50,344 nucleotides of DNA from Bacteroidota bacterium (GTDB taxonomy: Bacteria; Bacteroidota; Bacteroidia; Chitinophagales; Chitinophagaceae), in contig JAFAFV010000007.1 in NCBI GenBank assembly GCA_023423285.1, forward strand, positions 1 to 50,344, written 5' to 3'. Numbering within the stretch: position 1 is the first letter of the stretch; each line of letters starts with the position of its first letter. Under the pieces are notes generated by a model. The model was given only the letters and a program-made list of their open reading frames with translations. It did no database searches and was not told the DNA's origin. The position numbers and the translations under genes were made by a program. Of the stretch, positions 1 to 8,413 are shown piece after piece.

Positions 1-91
1 TGGAGTAATCTCCACAGCCCGGGCACCACCGAACTTCCTGGTCGGTAGCAAAATCTTTTGCCGTTAATGCAGGCGCTAAAACTTCTGACAT
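1..91 (-). CDS. 2-oxoacid:ferredoxin oxidoreductase, beta subunit (N-terminal fragment)
   Basis: The gene starts with ATG at 91-89 on the minus strand and runs off the left edge, so only about 30 residues are visible. They begin MSEVLAPALTAKDFATDQEV and continue to R-W-C-P-G-C-G-D-Y-S. The WCPGCGDYS motif marks the N-terminus of beta subunits of 2-oxoglutarate/2-oxoacid:ferredoxin oxidoreductases, the thiamine-diphosphate subunit, where such cysteines bind an iron-sulfur cluster. By family knowledge the enzyme makes acyl-CoA and reduced ferredoxin. The alpha subunit is not in the window; as the start of this gene is seen, alpha could only lie upstream of it, where instead an acyl-CoA dehydrogenase occurs, or beyond the left edge. 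The substrate cannot be told from this fragment. Confidence 0.88.
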   Translation of the reverse strand, partial: MSEVLAPALTAKDFATDQEVRWCPGCGDYS

Positions 92-229
92 CTTATTAAA
101 AATTGCCAGCAAAGTTAATGATTCCGCCACATCTTATCTGTATTAATTACCGGAGGCATGGAATTTTAACGAAAGACAAGGTTTCCCCACAAAAGATGGA
201 GAATGAAAGATTGCAGCCGCCAATTATCA

Positions 230-2008
230 TTAAAACGAATAACTTCCTGTGTCAATCAATTTATTTGCAATCCTTCTCCTGGCTTCTTTTGTATTAAAAG
301 GTTCAGCTTTTGTAAAGCGGCGCAGGCCCATCAAAATCATGCGTTGCTCATCGCCTTCGGCAAAAGCATTTACAGCATCTTTCCCACTTTTATGAACCAT
401 ATCTGCAGCATCATAAAGGTAAGTGCGCATCATATCATTGTAGAGCGAGGCGCTTTCTTCGCCGTGCATAGCGGTAATTTTCATAGTACGCAGCAAAACG
501 CTCTCAGCATGAAATAAGCCGATAGCCATATCGGCAATATTCATCAGTACTTCCTGCTCCTGCTCAATGTTCATCATAAATTTTTGTACGGCTGCACCGG
601 AAACCATGAGGATGGCCTTTTTTAAACCTGCAATCAGTTTTTTTTCTGATGCAAAAGCAGCATCGTCTTCTGCCCCAAACTCCGGAATGCTCATCAGTTC
701 TTTTTGCACTTCCATAGCCGGCCCCATCAGGTTCAGGCGGCCCTGCATGGCACGCTTCAGTGTCATATCCAAAGTCAGCAAGCGGTTTATTTCGTTGGTT
801 CCTTCATAAATACGGTTGATGCGGCTATCACGGTATGCACGGCTGATGTTGTACTCTGCACTGTACCCATTGCCGCCATGAATTTGCACGCCTTCATCTA
901 CCGCAAAGTCAAGCAGTTCGCTTCCAAATACTTTTAAAATGGCACACTCAATGGCATATTCTTCTGCTGCGCCCAGTAAGGCCTCGTTAAAAGGTTTGCC
1001 TTCCGCAAGCAGTTCCTGCTCTTTGGCGCCCACCCAGGCTGCAGTTCTGTACAACGCTGATTCGCATGCAAAAATACCAATGGCCATTTCGGCCAGTTTA
1101 TGTTTAATAGCGCCAAAATTGGCTATGGGTTGTTTAAACTGTTCGCGGGTTTTAGCATATTCAATCGAAATATTGGTTGATCTGCGTGCGCCGCCCAAAG
1201 CCGCGGCACAAAGTTTTAAACGGCCAATGTTTAAAATATTAAAAGCAATGCGGTGCCCCTTGCCAATTTCACCCAGCACATTTTCCACGGGTACTTTCGC
1301 ATCCTGAAAATACAATTGCACGGTAGACGAACCTTTGATGCCCATCTTTTTTTCTTCAGGCCCTTGTGAAAAGCCTTCTGTGCCGCGCTCTACAATAAAG
1401 GCTGTAAATTTATCTCCGTCAATTTTGGCAAACACGGTGTACACATCTGCAAAGCCACCGTTGGTGATCCAGGCTTTTTGGCCATTCAATAAATAATGCT
1501 TTCCGTCTTCACTTAGTCTGGCTGTAGTTTTAGCGCTCAGGGCATCACTACCAGCGTTAGGTTCTGTAAGCCCATAAGCGCCGGCCCACTCGCCACTTAC
1601 CAGTTTGGGAATGTATTTTTGTTTTTGTTCCGGCGTGCCAAAATATAAAATGGGCAATGTGCCAATGCCCGTATGCGCGGCAACAGCCACTGCGTAAGAA
1701 TGGCCGGCACCCAGGTATTCATTCACAATAGTGGAAGTGACAAAATCTTTTCCCAGGCCGCCATATTCTTCAGGGAAAGATGTTGACAGCAGTCCCTGCT
1801 CACCGGTTTTTTGCAACAGGCCTTTCATCAGGCCTTCTTCCAGGTTGTCTATACGGTCAAGTATGGGCATCACTTCACTGTCCAGAAATTGGTTACACAT
1901 ATCGCGTATCATCCGTTGCTCATCGTCAAACTGTTCGGGAATAAAAGTTTCTTCCGGTTGCGATTCTTTTATCAGCCATTCGGCTCCTTTGATTGTTGCT
2001 TGAACCAT
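230..2008 (-). CDS. acyl-CoA dehydrogenase with C-terminal extension
   Basis: A 592-residue FAD flavoprotein of fatty-acid beta-oxidation. The first family signature lies at residues 144-156 (AYGLTEPNAGSDA). The second is around 375-407 and holds QIHGGNGY and IYEGTNEI; E402 of the YEGT motif aligns with the catalytic base of medium-chain acyl-CoA dehydrogenase. Typical short- and medium-chain enzymes are about 380-400 residues. Here some 180 more residues follow, which resembles very-long-chain-type enzymes, so a long-chain substrate is likely but inferred. An in-frame ATG exists 16 codons upstream at 2056, but the residues from there do not look like the family; MVQATIKGAEWL at 2008 is preferred. 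It ends 138 bases from the start of the oxidoreductase gene. Confidence 0.93.
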   Translation of the reverse strand: MVQATIKGAEWLIKESQPEETFIPEQFDDEQRMIRDMCNQFLDSEVMPILDRIDNLEEGLMKGLLQKTGEQGLLSTSFPEEYGGLGKDFVTSTIVNEYLGAGHSYAVAVAAHTGIGTLPILYFGTPEQKQKYIPKLVSGEWAGAYGLTEPNAGSDALSAKTTARLSEDGKHYLLNGQKAWITNGGFADVYTVFAKIDGDKFTAFIVERGTEGFSQGPEEKKMGIKGSSTVQLYFQDAKVPVENVLGEIGKGHRIAFNILNIGRLKLCAAALGGARRSTNISIEYAKTREQFKQPIANFGAIKHKLAEMAIGIFACESALYRTAAWVGAKEQELLAEGKPFNEALLGAAEEYAIECAILKVFGSELLDFAVDEGVQIHGGNGYSAEYNISRAYRDSRINRIYEGTNEINRLLTLDMTLKRAMQGRLNLMGPAMEVQKELMSIPEFGAEDDAAFASEKKLIAGLKKAILMVSGAAVQKFMMNIEQEQEVLMNIADMAIGLFHAESVLLRTMKITAMHGEESASLYNDMMRTYLYDAADMVHKSGKDAVNAFAEGDEQRMILMGLRRFTKAEPFNTKEARRRIANKLIDTGSYSF

Positions 2009-2183
2009 TGTAGTGATTTTTGTTGATATAATAAATGGCCACATCATTATGAGCACATGGCCGGGTAAACAATTGCTTAAACTAAAGTAACCGGATTTTA
2101 TTTAAAAACCGCTTACTGTAAAATAAATTGAGTGTAATCAACAGGCAGTTGATTCGCTTACAATTATTTGAATAAAAGAAAGT

Positions 2184-2191
2184 TAGTTTTG
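2184..2191 (+). promoter_or_regulatory. candidate -7 promoter box of the glycosyltransferase gene
   Basis: TAGTTTTG fits the Bacteroidota -7 consensus TAnnTTTG. It ends 6 bases before the ATG at 2198, so a transcript from it would have almost no leader. It also lies downstream of the alternative TTG start at 2168, which argues against that start. No good TTG -33 element is seen at the usual distance. Confidence 0.4.
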
Positions 2192-2197
2192 CGCAAC

Positions 2198-3349
2198 ATG
2201 GTTTTGCTGATTATTACCGCCATATTGTTTTTATTTTATACTGCACTGATTATTTTTTATCATCGGGGCTGGCGAAGCCTGCCTGTATATAAACTGTCAC
2301 ATCGTTTACAAACTGCCGTCAGGTTTTCTGTCATCATTCCGGCACGTAATGAAGAAAAGAACATTGGGGCGCTGCTCACATCTTTACAGCAACAATCTTA
2401 TCCGAAAGAATGGTTTGAAGTGATTGTTGTAGACGACCATTCAGACGATGCAACTGCTGAGGTCAGTAAAAGCGCAATCAACGAAGGCGATCATTTTCAG
2501 TTGATACGCATGACGGGTCAAATGATGAATTCTTATAAAAAGAAAGCCATTGAAAACGGCATTGCCGCCGCAAAATATGAATGGATCATTTGCACGGATG
2601 CGGATTGTGTGGTGCATCCGGGTTGGCTATCAGCTTTTGCAGGTTTTATTGCTGATAAAGATCCGGTATTTATTGCAGCGCCGGTAAGGCTTATGCCAGG
2701 CGTATCGGCAGAAGGTAAAGAGAACAAATCTCTGTTTATTTTTCAGTCGCTGGATTTCATGAGCATGCAGGGTATTACGGGCGCATCAGTTTACAAAAAC
2801 GTTCATAATATGTGCAACGGTGCCAACTTGGCTTACAAAAAAGAGGTATTTTATGAAGTGAATGGTTTTAAAGGCATTGATGCTATTGCCAGTGGTGATG
2901 ATATGCTTCTGATGCATAAAATTTGGAAGCGGTATCCTCATAAAGTTGCCTATTTAAAAAGCACAGATGCCATTGTGAACACGCTTGCGGCGCCTTTGTG
3001 GAAAGATTTTTTTAATCAGCGTATACGCTGGGCCAGCAAAGCAAAGTATTACGATGATAAAAGGATTTTTTGGGTACTGCTGCTGGTGTATCTTTTAAAT
3101 GTATCATTTTTTGTGCTGCTAGCAGCTTCATTGTTCAGTATTAAATATTTTTATACATTGCTTTTATTATGGATTGCAAAAACGTTGGTTGAACTGCCTT
3201 TTATGGTGGGTGTGAGCCGTTTTTTCAATAGGCAAAAAATTTTAAAATGGTTTTTCTTTTTTCAGCCATTACACATAGCCTATATTATCATTTCGGGATT
3301 TTTAGGCAGCTTTGGTAAATATGAATGGAAAGGAAGAAGGGTTCGATAG
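2198..3349 (+). CDS. membrane-bound family 2 glycosyltransferase
   Basis: A 383-residue protein that transfers sugar from a nucleotide-sugar to an unknown acceptor at the inner membrane. A membrane segment (residues about 1-22) precedes a GT-A domain. Visible motifs are FSVIIPARNEEKNIG, VVDDHSDD, the DxD-type TDADC, a GDD motif, and QRIRW (QxxRW), which is typical of processive or cellulose-synthase-like GT2 enzymes. Three hydrophobic segments follow in the last 90 residues. A TTG ten codons upstream (2168) would add MNKRKLVLRN; the ATG is preferred because a TAnnTTTG box lies between the two. No polysaccharide genes flank it, so the product is unknown. Confidence 0.87.
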   Translation: MVLLIITAILFLFYTALIIFYHRGWRSLPVYKLSHRLQTAVRFSVIIPARNEEKNIGALLTSLQQQSYPKEWFEVIVVDDHSDDATAEVSKSAINEGDHFQLIRMTGQMMNSYKKKAIENGIAAAKYEWIICTDADCVVHPGWLSAFAGFIADKDPVFIAAPVRLMPGVSAEGKENKSLFIFQSLDFMSMQGITGASVYKNVHNMCNGANLAYKKEVFYEVNGFKGIDAIASGDDMLLMHKIWKRYPHKVAYLKSTDAIVNTLAAPLWKDFFNQRIRWASKAKYYDDKRIFWVLLLVYLLNVSFFVLLAASLFSIKYFYTLLLLWIAKTLVELPFMVGVSRFFNRQKILKWFFFFQPLHIAYIIISGFLGSFGKYEWKGRRVR

Positions 3350-3431
3350 TAAAGTCACTTAAGCAAATCATTTTTCTAAAAATACAAAATAGCTTATTTT
3401 TAAATCCTCATTGGTTTACCAAAAAATAAAC

Positions 3432-3656
3432 ATGAACCAAATAAAAAAATTATTAGGAATTGTATGGCTGTTAATGGCTGCTGCTGCGGCTTATTTCTGC
3501 ATATTCGTATTTGGAATACCAAAACTTGGCGGCCACCAGGAAGATGTTGTTTTTGGCATCATTATTCTTTTTGTGCTAACACCCATCATTGTGGGGGGCC
3601 TGGCTGTGTTTGGGTATTATGCATTAACCGGCGAGTACGGCAGGGATAAAAACTAA
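3432..3656 (+). CDS. small two-pass membrane protein, DUF6814-like
   Basis: A 74-residue protein starting MNQIKKLLGIVWLL. It has two hydrophobic segments, at residues about 9-30 and 42-66, joined by a polar stretch containing GGHQEDVVFG, and a short tail ending GEYGRDKN. The pattern, including ALTGEYG after the second segment, resembles the small Bacteroidota family I know as DUF6814; this is from memory of the family pattern, not a search. A TTG seven codons upstream (3411) is a less likely start. Function is unknown. It stands alone between the glycosyltransferase and acetyl-CoA synthetase genes. Confidence 0.72.
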   Translation: MNQIKKLLGIVWLLMAAAAAYFCIFVFGIPKLGGHQEDVVFGIIILFVLTPIIVGGLAVFGYYALTGEYGRDKN

Positions 3657-3869
3657 GCCCCGATTATATTTCTTGAATAACGCGTTTATCGTTATTGAAC
3701 ATTGGCTTCATGATAAGACGATAATACATGGCAGGTATATAAGAAAGTCCGGGTATTTTTAATTAGCAATAAATTGTTTTATATACTTTTAAAGCGCTGG
3801 TTTGCCATGTTTAAATAAACGAAGACAGACCCCAATAATTTGTAATCATCAACAAAATATAATTTAAGA

Positions 3870-5780
3870 ATGAAGAATTACGTGATTGAAACCTTGCCGG
3901 ATTATTTTAAACAGTACAAAAAATCAATTAAAAACCCCAAAAAGTTTTGGGATAAAATAGCCGATGAGAATTTTGTATGGTATCAGCGCTGGGAAAAAGT
4001 GGTGAACTATAATATGCATGAAGCTAAAATTGAATGGTTTTTAAATGCAAAGCTAAACATCACTAAAAACTGTATTGACAGGCACCTGGCACAACGGGCT
4101 AATAAAACAGCCATTATTTGGGAGCCGAACGATCCCAACGAAGAAGCACAAAATATAACATACCAGGAGTTGTACGATCGCGTGGGCAAAATGTCTAATG
4201 TTCTGCGTGAAAAAGGTGTGCAAAAAGGAGACAGGGTAACCATTTACCTGCCAATGATTCCCGAGTTGCCTGTTGCAATGCTGGCATGTGCAAGGGTAGG
4301 TGCTGTGCATTCGGTGGTATTTGCAGGTTTTTCTTCCAACGCGCTGGCTACACGTATTAGCGATAGCGGAAGTAAGTTGGTCATCACCTCAGACGGCAGC
4401 TACCGTGGCACAAAGGTGCTTGATCTGAAAGGTATTGTAGATGAAGCGCTCACCAAATCAGCAACGGTTGAAAAAGTATTGGTGGTAAAGCGCACTAATA
4501 ATGAAGTAAAAATGAAAGAAGGCCGCGACGAGTGGTTGCAACCCCTTGTAGATGCGGCGCCTATTGATAACATCCCCACCATCATGGATGCGGAAGACCC
4601 GTTATTCATTCTTTATACTTCGGGTTCCACCGGTAAGCCAAAAGGAATGCTGCACACATGCGCAGGCTATATGGTGTACACGGCCTATACTTTTAAAAAT
4701 GTATTTAATTATAAAGAAAATGATATTTACTGGTGTACGGCAGATATTGGCTGGATCACCGGCCATTCTTACATCTTATACGGACCCCTTGCAAACGGTG
4801 CAACCACAGTTATTTTTGAAGGCATTCCTACTTATCCCGAACCAGACAGGTTTTGGCAAGTAGTGCAAAAACATAAGGTTACACAGTTTTATACCGCGCC
4901 CACTGCTATTCGTTCTTTGGCAAAAGAAAGCAGCGCCTGGGTAGAGAAAAACGATCTTTCTTCCTTGCGTGTAATTGGCTCGGTTGGTGAACCCATTAAT
5001 GATGAAGCCTGGCATTGGTACAACGACCATGTAGGAAAAAAGAAATGCCCCATTGTAGATACTTGGTGGCAAACTGAAACCGGCGGTATCATGATATCGC
5101 CTTTGCCTTTTGTTACTCCTACAAAACCCACTTATGCTACACTACCCATGCCGGGTGTGCAACCGGTGCTGATGGACGAAAAGCGCAACGAAATTACAGG
5201 GAACCAAGTTGATGGCAACCTTTGTATCAGGTTTCCCTGGCCCGGCATTGCGCGCACCATTTGGGGTGACCATGAGCGATATAAGAACACTTATTTCACG
5301 GCATTCCCGGGCAAATATTTTACGGGAGATGGCGCTCTGCGGGATGAAGTAGGATACTATCGTATTACGGGCCGAGTAGACGATGTGATTATTGTTTCGG
5401 GCCACAACCTGGGAACTGCCCCAATTGAGGACAGCATCAACGAACATCCCGCCGTGGCAGAAAGCGCCATTGTTGGCTACCCCCACGATATTAAAGGAAA
5501 CGCTTTATACGGGTTTGTTATTTTAAAAGAAACCGGTGAAAGCCGCGATAAAGCAAATGTACGCAAAGAGATCAACCAAATTATCACAGAACAAATTGGG
5601 CCGATAGCTAAGCTTGATAAAATACAGTTTGTAGCAGGCCTGCCTAAAACACGAAGCGGTAAAATTATGCGGCGTATTTTAAGAAAAATTGCAGAAGGCG
5701 ATTTCAACAATTTTGGTGATATCTCTACGTTGCTTGACCCGGCAGTGGTGGAAGATATCAAAAACAACAGGATTGAATAA
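3870..5780 (+). CDS. acsA: acetyl-CoA synthetase (AMP-forming)
   Basis: A 636-residue acyl-adenylate synthetase that activates acetate to acetyl-CoA with ATP. The ATP-binding loop YTSGSTGKPKG is at residues 249-259, the WWQTETGG adenylate motif lies further on, and the C-terminal PKTRSGKIMRR contains K598, the lysine that is acetylated in Acs enzymes to switch activity off. Length matches the usual Acs of about 650 residues. The upstream 213 bases hold a loose inverted repeat (TTATCGT and ACGATAA around 3684-3726) but no clear promoter. A strong terminator follows 20 bases after the stop, so it appears to be a single-gene unit. Confidence 0.96.
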   Translation: MKNYVIETLPDYFKQYKKSIKNPKKFWDKIADENFVWYQRWEKVVNYNMHEAKIEWFLNAKLNITKNCIDRHLAQRANKTAIIWEPNDPNEEAQNITYQELYDRVGKMSNVLREKGVQKGDRVTIYLPMIPELPVAMLACARVGAVHSVVFAGFSSNALATRISDSGSKLVITSDGSYRGTKVLDLKGIVDEALTKSATVEKVLVVKRTNNEVKMKEGRDEWLQPLVDAAPIDNIPTIMDAEDPLFILYTSGSTGKPKGMLHTCAGYMVYTAYTFKNVFNYKENDIYWCTADIGWITGHSYILYGPLANGATTVIFEGIPTYPEPDRFWQVVQKHKVTQFYTAPTAIRSLAKESSAWVEKNDLSSLRVIGSVGEPINDEAWHWYNDHVGKKKCPIVDTWWQTETGGIMISPLPFVTPTKPTYATLPMPGVQPVLMDEKRNEITGNQVDGNLCIRFPWPGIARTIWGDHERYKNTYFTAFPGKYFTGDGALRDEVGYYRITGRVDDVIIVSGHNLGTAPIEDSINEHPAVAESAIVGYPHDIKGNALYGFVILKETGESRDKANVRKEINQIITEQIGPIAKLDKIQFVAGLPKTRSGKIMRRILRKIAEGDFNNFGDISTLLDPAVVEDIKNNRIE

Positions 5781-5799
5781 TTGAAAGAATATAACAATT

Positions 5800-5831
5800 A
5801 AAAGCGGCTGATTCACAAAGGCCGCTTTTTT
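5800..5831 (+). terminator. intrinsic terminator after acsA
   Basis: Stem AAAGCGGC (5801-5808) pairs perfectly with GCCGCTTT (5821-5828), with a 12-base loop and a run of T residues to 5831. It separates acsA from the GH130 gene. Confidence 0.88.
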
Positions 5832-5860
5832 GTTTAACTGATTTTAAAAACCGTATCGCT

Positions 5861-5868
5861 TACATTTG
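5861..5868 (+). promoter_or_regulatory. candidate -7 promoter box of the GH130 gene
   Basis: TACATTTG matches TAnnTTTG and lies 19 bases before the ATG at 5888, just after the acsA terminator. No convincing TTG -33 element is seen at 19-21 bases upstream. Confidence 0.55.
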
Positions 5869-5887
5869 TAGTATACAATTTACAACT

Positions 5888-6853
5888 ATGAACAATGTAC
5901 AAATTCCCTGGCAGGACAGGCCTGAGGGCAGCAGCGACGTGATGTGGCGCTACACAAATAATCCCGTGATAGGCCGGTATCATATTCCCACTTCCAACAG
6001 TATTTTCAACAGCGCAGTTGTGCGCTTTGGCGATGGTTTTGCAGGTGTTTTTCGATGTGATAATAAAGCTGTGCAAATGAACATTTTTGCAGGATTTAGT
6101 AAAGATGGTTTTAATTGGGACATTCATCATGAGCCTATAGTAATGCAGCCCGGCAATACTGAAATGATCGAATCGGAATACAAATATGACCCACGCGTAG
6201 TTTGGATAGAAGACCGGTACTGGGTAACCTGGTGCAATGGTTATCATGGTCCAACTATCGGCATTGCTTATACATACGATTTTAAAGAATTTTTTCAATG
6301 CGAAAATGCATTTTTGCCATTTAACAGAAACGGGGTTTTGTTTCCGCAAAAGTTTGGCGGTAAATACGCCATGCTGAGCAGGCCAAGCGATAACGGCCAC
6401 ACCCCATTTGGCGATATTTACATCAGTTACAGTCCGGATATGAAATATTGGGGCGAACATCGCTGTGTAATGAAAGTAGCGCCTTTTGGCGATAGCGCCT
6501 GGCAGTGCACAAAAATTGGGGCAGGTTCCGTGCCTTTTTTAACCAGTGAGGGATGGCTGATGTTTTACCACGGCGTGATTACTACTTGTAACGGTTTCAG
6601 ATACTCAATGGGCGCTGCCATTCTCGATGAAAAAGATCCGTCAAAAGTGCTATACAGAACAAAGCCTTACCTGCTGGCGCCAGCCGCTCCTTACGAACTT
6701 GCAGGTGATGTAGCTAACGTTATTTTTCCATGTGCCGCATTAAACGATGATCAAAAAGTGGCTGTGTATTATGGCGCCGCCGATACGGTTGTGGCAATGG
6801 CTTTTGCATATATAGACGAGATCATTGCTTTTACAAAAGAGAATAGCATTTAA
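5888..6853 (+). CDS. GH130 family mannoside phosphorylase or hydrolase
   Basis: A 321-residue protein without signal peptide, hence cytoplasmic. The five-bladed-propeller style of glycoside hydrolase family 130 is suggested by RYTNNPVIGRYHIP, FRCDNK, YDPRVVWIEDRYWVTW (D101 is the likely catalytic acid), GVLFPQKFGGKYAMLSRPSD and MFYHGVI. By family knowledge these enzymes phosphorolyse beta-mannosides, for example mannosyl-glucose, mannobiose or mannosyl-N-acetylglucosamine. The substrate cannot be fixed here; similarity in style to the beta-1,4-mannosyl-N-acetylglucosamine phosphorylase group is an impression. It is 38 bases before the CDF transporter gene, with no other glycan genes adjacent. 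Confidence 0.88.
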   Translation: MNNVQIPWQDRPEGSSDVMWRYTNNPVIGRYHIPTSNSIFNSAVVRFGDGFAGVFRCDNKAVQMNIFAGFSKDGFNWDIHHEPIVMQPGNTEMIESEYKYDPRVVWIEDRYWVTWCNGYHGPTIGIAYTYDFKEFFQCENAFLPFNRNGVLFPQKFGGKYAMLSRPSDNGHTPFGDIYISYSPDMKYWGEHRCVMKVAPFGDSAWQCTKIGAGSVPFLTSEGWLMFYHGVITTCNGFRYSMGAAILDEKDPSKVLYRTKPYLLAPAAPYELAGDVANVIFPCAALNDDQKVAVYYGAADTVVAMAFAYIDEIIAFTKENSI

Positions 6854-6891
6854 GTTTCTGTATAATGTGCTTTTACTAATAGCATCATTCA

Positions 6892-7896
6892 ATGTCTGCG
6901 CCTCAGCAAAATCTGTACATACAAAAATGGGTGGCCGCGGTATCTGTGCTGTTGCTGGCTATTAAATTTACGGCATATGCTTATACTGCTTCGGTTGCGA
7001 TATTGTCTGATGCACTGGAAAGTATTGTAAACGTGGTGGCCAGCCTGATAGGGCTCTACAGCCTGTATGTGGCGGCCCGCCCAAGAGATATAAATCACCC
7101 TTACGGTCATGGAAAAGCAGAGTTTTTATCAGCAGCAATTGAGGGCACACTGATAGGTATTGCCGGTGTAGCCATTTTGTATAAAGCTATTATACAACTG
7201 GTAAACCCAGTAGCTATTGAAAGGATAGACCTAGGTGTAATTTTAATTGCCGTAACAGCAGTACTCAACTATACTCTCGGTACATTTTGTATCATAAAAG
7301 GCAGAAAGAACAATTCCATTGCTTTGCAGGCAAGCGGCAAACATTTGCAGACAGATACTTACTCTACATTAGGAGTCGTACTAGGTTTGGCATTGCTTTA
7401 TTTTACCCGGCTGATGTGGATTGATTCGGCTGTGGCCATTATTTTATCTTTTTTTATTATCTATACATCATACACTATTTTAAGGCAATCTGTAGCGGGT
7501 ATTATGGATGAGGCTGATGAGAACATACTGCAGCAAATGATCAGTAAACTCAGCAGTAACCGCAGGGAGAACTGGGTAGATCTTCACAACCTGCGTGTTA
7601 TCAAATATGGTAGCGTATTGCATGTAGATTGCCACCTTACCGTGCCCTGGTACTTAAATGTTAACGAGGCGCATGATGAAATAGACGCTCTTGCTAAGTT
7701 GAGCAGAGATGAATTTGGCGAAAGCATGGAATTATTTATTCATGCCGATGGTTGCCGTGAGTTTCAATGCCCTATATGCAGCAAAGAAAATTGCCCTGTA
7801 AGAAAATTTAAATTTGAAAGCCATCTGGAGTGGACGCTGCAAAACGTTGTGAGTAATGAAAAGCATAGAGCTCCTAAAAGATCATTAAATTCGTAG
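6892..7896 (+). CDS. cation diffusion facilitator (CDF) metal exporter with cysteine-rich tail
   Basis: A 334-residue inner-membrane divalent-metal/proton antiporter. Several membrane segments cover residues about 12-205. The second carries SDALES (D40, E43), HPYGHGKAEF is at 69-78, and HLQTD (H151, D155) gives the HxxxD metal-site pair of CDF proteins. The expected second acidic residue four after D40 is a serine, so metal choice is uncertain. A cytoplasmic domain follows, and close to the C-terminus is a cluster C-x4-C-x2-C-x4-C (CREFQCPICSKENC), a possible metal-binding tail. Its stop codon overlaps the palindrome in front of the Rrf2 gene, 17 bases downstream, suggesting a shared transcript. 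Confidence 0.9.
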   Translation: MSAPQQNLYIQKWVAAVSVLLLAIKFTAYAYTASVAILSDALESIVNVVASLIGLYSLYVAARPRDINHPYGHGKAEFLSAAIEGTLIGIAGVAILYKAIIQLVNPVAIERIDLGVILIAVTAVLNYTLGTFCIIKGRKNNSIALQASGKHLQTDTYSTLGVVLGLALLYFTRLMWIDSAVAIILSFFIIYTSYTILRQSVAGIMDEADENILQQMISKLSSNRRENWVDLHNLRVIKYGSVLHVDCHLTVPWYLNVNEAHDEIDALAKLSRDEFGESMELFIHADGCREFQCPICSKENCPVRKFKFESHLEWTLQNVVSNEKHRAPKRSLNS

Positions 7897-7912
7897 CGTT
7901 ATCATAAACGCT
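7895..7912. promoter_or_regulatory. inverted repeat before the Rrf2 regulator gene
   Basis: AGCGTT (7895-7900) and AACGCT (7907-7912) form a perfect 6-bp inverted repeat with a 6-base spacer. It overlaps the CDF stop codon and ends one base before the Rrf2 start codon, a plausible place for autoregulation or an mRNA hairpin over the start. Function is inferred only from position. Confidence 0.4.
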
Positions 7913-7913
7913 T

Positions 7914-8321
7914 ATGCTATCAAAAAAATCTCAATATGCCATAAAAGCGCTGTCTTATATTGCCTCAAAAAGCGATGAACGCCCTGTACTCATCTCGGAA
8001 ATTGCTGCCGCAAAAAAAATCCCGATCAAATTTTTAGAAAATATATTGCTGCAACTAAAAAAAGCCAATATTCTGGATAGCAAGAAAGGAAAGGGCGGGG
8101 GTTATTTTTTCAGGCAACACCCTACAACTGTAAAGCTGGCTAATGTTATAAGGCTGGTGAACGGACCCATTGCCATGCTGCCCTGCGTAAGCCTGTATTT
8201 TTACGACAGGTGTACTAATTGCGATGAAAAAAACTGCGCCCTGCATGATGTAATGGTAGAAGTGCGCGATGCCACCCTTAACATTTTGGAAAACAGAATG
8301 CTGAGTGATTTGAAAGAATAA
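7914..8321 (+). CDS. Rrf2-family transcriptional regulator
   Basis: A 135-residue winged-helix repressor of the Rrf2 family. MLSKKSQYAIKALSYIA opens the first helix, ISEIAAAKKIPIKFLENIL is the helix-turn-helix, and KKGKGGGYFF is the wing. Four cysteines, C91, C100, C103 and C108, lie in the region where IscR- and NsrR-type members bind an iron-sulfur cluster; CymR-type members of the family control cysteine synthesis. It lies 3.8 kb before the sulfur-assimilation cluster and could control it, but no shared operator sequence links the two in this window. It probably shares a transcript with the CDF gene and is followed by a strong terminator. Confidence 0.92.
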   Translation: MLSKKSQYAIKALSYIASKSDERPVLISEIAAAKKIPIKFLENILLQLKKANILDSKKGKGGGYFFRQHPTTVKLANVIRLVNGPIAMLPCVSLYFYDRCTNCDEKNCALHDVMVEVRDATLNILENRMLSDLKE

Positions 8322-8330
8322 TGAAAATTA

Positions 8331-8356
8331 AATGACCCGCCTTTTGGCGGGTCATT
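8331..8356. terminator. hairpin terminator between convergent genes
   Basis: AATGACCCGCC (8331-8341), loop TTTT, and GGCGGGTCATT (8346-8356) form a perfect 11-bp stem between the converging Rrf2 and S8 peptidase genes. Flanking A/T-rich sequence on both sides suits bidirectional use. Confidence 0.82.
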
Positions 8357-8413
8357 AATACATAGATGCATTTTGCTTAGAGGGTTGCGGAGTGGGTAAT
8401 GTCGTTTTAAGTT

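Noticed and set aside
5834..6460. Open frame of 208 codons antisense to the GH130 gene
   Set aside because: It lies over a well-supported coding sequence, has cysteine- and histidine-rich shadow composition and no domain.
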